A stretch of DNA of 64,000 nt from Reclinomonas americana ATCC 50394 (lineage: Eukaryota; Jakobida; Jakobea; Jakobida), in assembly GCA_048213135.1 (NCBI GenBank), contig PS015022.1, positions 261,630 to 325,629 on the forward strand, in the 5' to 3' direction. Each line of letters starts with the position of its first letter. Within the stretch, counting starts at the first letter, position 1. The position numbers were made by a program, and so were the translations under genes. The notes beneath the pieces are model-generated. The model worked only from the letters and a program-made list of their open reading frames with translations, was not told the DNA's origin and made no database searches. Shown here piece after piece: positions 58,658 to 64,000 of this stretch.

Positions 58658-61600
58658 GGACAGACACTCGCACAGGGAGAGAAAGAAGAGAACACACAAT
58701 CAGACACATGAACACGCAGAGAGGAAAAGGAGAAAAGTGATGGAGAGAGAGTGTTGACACAAAACACAAGCACAGAGAGAGAGAGAGAGAGAGAGTGAGT
58801 AGCACAACGCACCACTTCCGATCGTGCCGGATGGCAAGTGTAGCGAGCCTCCACAGACACTGGATCCGACGGTGCCGAGACGCACTTCCAAGCACCACGC
58901 ACACCGCTCAGACCGGCATCGATGCCCAAACCCACAGCCTCAGCCGCATCTGCGTGATGGTGCAACTCGCTGCCGCCGAGGCGGCTGCTCATGTTGTCGA
59001 ATCCGCCAGGTCGCGGAACACCCGTGGGCCTGTGAACATTCGAGGTCAGTCAACAGCAACCATCGCTGCCACACTGGTGTGAGCAAAACAAACGCAACAT
59101 GGAACTGCGCGAGATCTGTCGCTCGTTGACCACACGGTTGAGTGTGCGCACGAGTCGCGGGACACCCACTGCGCCACCCTGCTCCTCATCAATGCGCATC
59201 TGCTCGGCTTGCACTCGCGCCAACAGGTATTCATCCTCTGCACACCAAGCAAAAAGAAGTTTCAGCTCCCAACAACACAAAAGTCATCGTTGCCTTCCTC
59301 TACCACTCACCAGTGGTTGACGGATTAAAGGAAAACACGGGATGGTCGCAGGTGAGAGGCTCGCCTGCCACCTCCGACACCCATGAAGGGTCGTTGCGGT
59401 GTCGCTCCATTGACGTAATGCGCCGGAGTCCTCGCGAGAACACTTGATGGAAGAGCACAGAAATGTGCACCGACGACAGGAAGAACTCGAGGATGGAGCG
59501 CGCCTCGCTAATGACCGGCAGACAGCGCGAGCACACCACCACAATGTCGTCGACGAGTGCCTCGGTGCGGAATGAGTTGCCGCCTTGCTTCACCACAAAG
59601 GTGATTTCGTCGCGGAGCAGGCGCAGGACTTCAGCGCCGACCACTGTGGCGGGAGGGGGAAGGGAGGGTCAAATGGGGGGATAGGGGGGAAGGGGAACAT
59701 GATTGAGTCGCGCGAGCGAGGGACAGGAGAAAAAAGATGTATGGCCAGACAGACACACAGACAGTAAGAGAGGGAGAGAGAGGGAGAGAGAGGGAGAGAG
59801 AGGGAGAGAGAGAGAAGGAGAGAAGGAGAGGGAGAGAGGAGAAGGGGAAGGGGATTGGTGAGCCACGATGTCGAGGGATACAAGGAACACCACACAAAGA
59901 GACAACAAGGGCATGCACAAATACGCAGATGGAAAGAAAGAGAGAAAGAGAGAATACGAGTAGACAGAGACAGGCAGAGAGATACGCGATCGAGGGATGA
60001 AAGAATGACATGACACTAGGCGCACCCACATTGGGAGGGAGAGAGAGGGGGGAGAGTGAGGAGGATTCGATGACAGCGAGGGATGGAATGACATACACAA
60101 AGAGACGACAACAGGACGTGCACGCATACGGCTTCGCGTGAGTCACATGATGGAGGGTAGGAGAAAGATATACACAGATACGACAATAGAACATGCACGA
60201 GAAGGTACGAAAGAGAGAAAGAGAGTAGGGGACTTGCGCGGGTCACGATACTTACGAATAGGAAAACATGTACACAAAGAGACTCACATACACAGAGAAT
60301 GAAAGAAAGACTAAGAGAAGAAAGGAGTGGGATTTGCGAGCCATGTAATCGAAGGAGGAGAAAAACATACACATCACGTGCACACATACAAACACACATG
60401 GAAAGAACACACATATGCACAGCACCGAAAGACGCAACATTGACCACTCGAATCATCATGCAAATCAGCGTAGTGCGCCACGACGCCCAACGCCGTCACA
60501 CGAGTATGCTCATGCGCTGCACGACCGGGTGCCTGCAGTGCCCACACAATGGGCGGCAGCAGCGTGTCGAGTACGCGGTTTCGTCTCTGTGGGTGGCCGG
60601 GAATGTCAACAACAGAAGAAGAAGGATGGCACAGACACGAAAGGCGAGGTGGACGCACTGAGTCGCGACCGTGTTGCACCGTGGCCACACGCACGCACGT
60701 GCGCAGCACGGTCTGCACGCCCACCGCACTGTTCCAGCGGATGACGCGCACACACAGCAGCGCGATTTGGCCGGCTGTTGCACACACGCACGGTTAGTGG
60801 TCGTAAGAGAAGCACTGGCCGGCGCACAGCACAGAACGCACCAACAGTGGCCCACACATCAGTCTCCACTCCAGGCACGGCCGGCAGAAGCATCTCCGCA
60901 GCCTCGCACACTGAGCAAATGGCATCGTCGCCAAACGCACCATTGCTGCACACCGCACAGCATCATGAGCGCGACAAGACGACTGCATACGAGCTCATGC
61001 ATGATAATCACGCACCCGCCCTCCCACAGGTACTGAATGGATGGATCGGCAAACAGGTCATCAATCACAGAGGATTGCTGCTGTTGCTGCTCGTCTCCCG
61101 ACGATCCCGACGACGACGCAGCACGACGATTGGGCTTGGGTGCGCCGCCCGGTGAGAACTCACTGGCTCCCATGGCGCCACGCAGGTGGGCCACTCGACG
61201 GGTGCTGGTGGCTTGCTTGCCCTGTGCGAGAAGGTGAGGAGGGAGGGTACAGAGCAACTGCGCCGAATCTTCACAAACGGGTGAACCTTGCGATCCTGTC
61301 GACGCGATTGTGGCTGATCGTTGATGGTGTCGGCCATGAGATCATCAATGGCTCTGCAACGGCCGCCACCAGAGGATCGTCAGCAAAACGATGTGCACAT
61401 CGCCCTCTCCAAAACAACGAAACTTGCGAATAATCATGGTAAACGCCTTGCGGAAGGCATACAGTCGCACAATGCGCTCCTCGGCCTCGTCGTCAGAGAA
61501 CTCGGCACCACCGACAAACTCCCGTCGGTGGCAGTAGCACATGACGGAGAGCATGTGCACAGCAATCGCGTAGCGGTACTGCTCGGGAATGTAGTGCAGC

Positions 61601-63226
61601 ACCGAGGCTGTGTGCTTGAGAATGCCGTTCAGCACGAAGCGCGAGTCCGGTCGGCGTGCCACGTCCAGCAGGCCCGACACGCTGGTGTACACCCAGCGGC
61701 CTGTGGGGGAGACGAGTGAGGGGAAGAGATGGGGGAGAGGGGGGAGGAGGGGAAGGGAGGGGAGGAGTGGGGGAAGAGTGGGGGGAAGAGTGAGGGGAAG
61801 AGAGGCGGAAGAGATGGGGGGAGAGAAGGGTAAGAGATGGGGAAGAGAGGGGGGAGAGAAGGGGGGAGAGAAGGGGGGAGAGAAGGGAAGAGGACGGGGA
61901 GAGAAGGGGGAAGAGAGGGAAGAGAGGGGAAGAGAGGGAAGAGAAGGAAGAGAGGGGAAAGCATGGGGAGGAGCATGGGGAAGAGAAAGGGGGAAAGAGA
62001 AAGGGGGAAGAGGAGGAAGAGAGAAATGAGGGAAGAGAAACGAGAAAGATTACAAGGAAGGAGGAAGACAAGCGATAAGGGACAGGAGGGACAAGGAGGG
62101 GAATGGTCGTCAAGTAATTTCACAGTACAAGCCTCCATCGCGACAGCAAGAGCGAGTGATGACACATGATCCTGTATATCCACTGCACTCACCAGAACCG
62201 CTCTCCGACCGACCACTGACAATCTCTGCAATCGCCAGGGAGCTCTCGTACACGAGACTCTCGCTCTCTACACACGACAGCTGCGGAATGACAAACTCCT
62301 CGACCAATTCGCTCGCTGCGGGTGATGCGTCTGTCAGCTGCCACGCACATACATGCCCAGCAAAAAAACGAGAAACTCTCCACGCACCCTCAATGAAATT
62401 CGGCAGCAGTGTGAGATCTTCGTCACCACGCGAGCTCTCCTGAATCACCGCCACACGCGCCAGTGGCCACACACACGAGTGGCGGAGGGCAGACGGCAGC
62501 GCACGAACACGATCGACCAGATCGCGGAATCGTTGTGACACGCAGTCGGCAATCACACCCTCGAGACTCAGCGCCTTTTTCACCGTGTCCCTACACATAC
62601 GAGCCTGGTCAGCACACGCTGGAGGAGCATCACAACGTCTTCCAACGCAACGGTGCTGGGTCGTTGCGAAGGAGATTCTTGAGGTCCATCAACGCGTTGC
62701 GGATGGCCGCAAATGCAGCATTGCACACATTGTCGTCGCCGTCGGCCAGACGCTCACACAAGATGGTCAGCACGCGCGCCGGCATCCATTCCTGCACGTT
62801 GCGCGTGTCGGCCGCCAGCTTCATTCTGTCGGCGCCGGCCTCGAACGTCATGCCCGGCGTTGCACCATCCTTTGATTAGTCAGTCAGTCAGGGACAGGGC
62901 GTGAGAGAGAGAGGAAGGTGGGGGAGGAAAGAGACTCAACTTGCGCGCCGGTGAGTTTGGTGGCCATGAGGCCTGTGTCGAGCGACGAGCCCGATGGTGT
63001 GCGCACGTGCCACACAATGTAGACGCGCATCAAGTCGGTGACGGCGAGACTGTGGGGAGTGAGAAGGGGGAAGGAGAAGGGAGAGATGGAAGGGAAGGCA
63101 TAAGACAGGGAAGCGAAGAGAGGGAGAGAGAGAGAGCGCGCGTGTGAGTGCGTGCAAGGAAGCCTGACAAGCTCACTGGAGGTGAACGAAGAAACGAAGC
63201 AGCGTAGAACAGAGTGAGGGATGCAG

Positions 63227-63265
<39 letters not shown>

Positions 63266-64000
63266 TAGGAAGCGAGAGGATGTGTGCGCGTATGCAAGCG
63301 CATGCCAGCTGGTGAACGACGAAGACGTGCATAGAACAGAGTGAGTGACGGAGCAAGAGAGAGACACGCACAGGAGAGAGAGGACGTGTGACAAGAAGAC
63401 AGACAAGCGATTAAATGATGGCGAATCGCGAAGCGGAAGCGGTGACGGGGCAGAGCAAGAGGGAGACACGCACAGAGAGAGAGAGAGGACGTGTGCGCGT
63501 ATGCAAGCTGGTGAACGATGAAGAGGCAGCAGAGATGGGAGAGAAAGAGAGACAAGCCTCGAGTGCGTGTATCAGAAGCCGAACGAAGATTAGGGTGTGG
63601 CGAGGAAGCGAGGCAAGGAAGACTAGCGCATGGCAGATGGTGGATCACGAGAAGGAAACAGAGATGGGAGAGACAAGCCTCGAGAGCGTAGGACAGTAAA
63701 CGAACGATGAAGAGCGCGTGGCAATGAAAGGAAGACAAGTGCCCATCTGCCATCCATCGCCCACCCATCCGCACCGAACAAAGGGCATCGGGTGCCGACT
63801 GCTCGACACGAGCTCATCCATGAGACTGGCCAGCGACAGCTCCCACGCGCCACGATGCGCATCCGGAGCCGCACTCAGCGCACGCAGCGCGCACACGCGG
63901 ATCTCAGCATTGTTGCTACGAATGTCGCGCATAAACACGCGAAACATGCGGTCCCTGTGGCATGGAAAACAAACGCACAGAGAGAGAGAGAGAGAGAGAG
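55448..64000 (-). CDS. TPLATE: TPLATE subunit of the TSET endocytic complex, with an FGDDF-repeat tail (5' end beyond window)
   Basis: TPLATE is the beta-adaptin-like subunit of TSET, an ancient coat complex working with clathrin at the plasma membrane. Exons run from the right edge leftwards. Helical-solenoid trunk segments include MFRVFMRDIRSNNAEIRVCA (about 63,950), DTVKKALSLEGVIADCVSQR (about 62,590), ELVEEFVIPQLSC, YRYAIAVHMLSVMCYCHRRE, RVLDTLLPPIVWALQAPG and EVLRLLRDEITF. The appendage region follows: GLGIDAGLSGVRGAW, ADTITVRCQPLKMTVNDLL, ADFLRVWTRLPAAF, WFGEPVYMFMQGTEVLGAM and DRFYEWFNDLTNG, each matching plant TPLATE. After it, exons near 57,190-55,540 encode an extension with at least seven FGDDFG/FADDFG motifs separated by Pro/Ala linkers, and the final exon encodes NLFDDFF. 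Plant TPLATE lacks such a tail as far as I recall. Introns near 63.7-63.1, 62.1-61.7, 60.4-59.65 and 58.8-58.2 kb are GA satellites. Four donors are GTTGCGT. Confidence 0.88.
58215..58795 (-). repeat. GA/GGGAGA satellite intron with a 20-N gap (58292-58311)
   Basis: (GAGAGG)n and (GA)n runs on the + strand (CT on the TPLATE sense strand) fill a 580-bp intron. The placeholder gap sits inside the most repetitive part. Confidence 0.9.
59646..60420 (-). repeat. GA-rich satellite intron of TPLATE
   Basis: About 780 bp of AGAG/GGGAGA arrays and derived sequence. Frames such as LSLSLPLSPSL are repeat translations. No nested gene or RNA is evident. Confidence 0.85.
61705..62100 (-). repeat. GGGGAAGAGA minisatellite intron of TPLATE
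   Basis: About 350-400 bp of a 9-12-nt G/A unit (GGGGGGAGAGAA, GGGGAAGAGA) on the + strand. It is G-rich on the template-complement side, so G-quadruplex potential is on the antisense strand. Confidence 0.9.
63050..63740 (-). repeat. GAGA satellite intron of TPLATE with internal longer repeats
   Basis: A 690-bp intron with (GA)n at about 63,229-63,260. It has degenerate copies of a longer unit (for example GAGAGAGGACGTGTGCGCGTATGCAAGCTGGTGAACGA-like segments near 63,270 and 63,480) on the + strand. Confidence 0.75.

Noticed and set aside
59590-60459. Possible nested gene in the 780-bp TPLATE intron
   Set aside because: The frames are CT-satellite translations and lack conserved segments; both flanking exons join in phase across it through a GTTGCGT donor.
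1-64000. tRNA, rRNA or CRISPR arrays
   Set aside because: I saw no cloverleaf A/B-box pairs, no rRNA segments and no spaced direct repeats of CRISPR type; the tandem arrays present are simple satellites.

Overview
The window is nuclear DNA of a GC-rich, intron-dense unicellular eukaryote. The evidence is many short spliceosomal introns (mostly 50-120 nt), a cytoplasmic dynein-1 heavy chain, a GATOR2 subunit (WDR59), a queuine tRNA-ribosyltransferase subunit, an endonuclease III, a canonical homeobox gene, DIRS-type retroelement genes, and a TSET-complex TPLATE gene. TPLATE is found in plants, amoebozoans and other protists but is lost from animals and fungi, so a free-living protist outside the opisthokonts is likely. 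I cannot name the lineage from sequence alone.

Layout. 1-432: last exons of an unrecognised helical protein (+). 478-3310: homeobox gene (-). 4180-5683: endonuclease III/NTH1 (-). 5918-7106: EF-hand protein (+). 7202-26433: cytoplasmic dynein-1 heavy chain (-). 26505-31460: WDR59 (+). 31524-32948: RSL1D1/UTP30-like ribosome-biogenesis protein (-). 33024-38328: a ubiquitin-like/HEPN/NACHT/pentapeptide/WD40 protein, an NLR-like STAND NTPase (+). 38368-50246: a QTRT2-like gene (-) split into two blocks by about 10 kb of gap-rich sequence. That sequence holds a degenerate copy of the NACHT gene, a complete ABCG half-transporter with a tyrosine recombinase in one intron, and DIRS gag/RT genes. 50317-52837: a secreted low-complexity repeat protein (+). 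52897-54399: unknown helical protein (-). 54447-55384: unknown small protein (+). 55448-64000: TPLATE with an FGDDF-repeat tail (-), open at the right edge.

Outside the inserted block the genes nearly alternate in strand. Head-to-head start codons lie about 50-75 bp apart at four of five divergent pairs, and convergent stops lie about 40-95 bp apart. This regularity makes the 10-kb interruption of QTRT2 stand out as an insertion or a scaffolding artefact.

Notable signals: a recurrent unusual 5' splice site (GTTGCGT) in at least 18 introns; sense-strand polypyrimidine satellites that fill the long introns; the HEPN-NACHT-WD40 gene with its decayed copy; a single in-frame amber codon between retroelement Gag and RT; loss of zinc cysteines in QTRT2; and clathrin-adaptor-style FGDDF motifs on TPLATE. 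Exon boundaries were placed by hand from reading frame, phase and family alignment, so internal splice coordinates may be off by a few bases.
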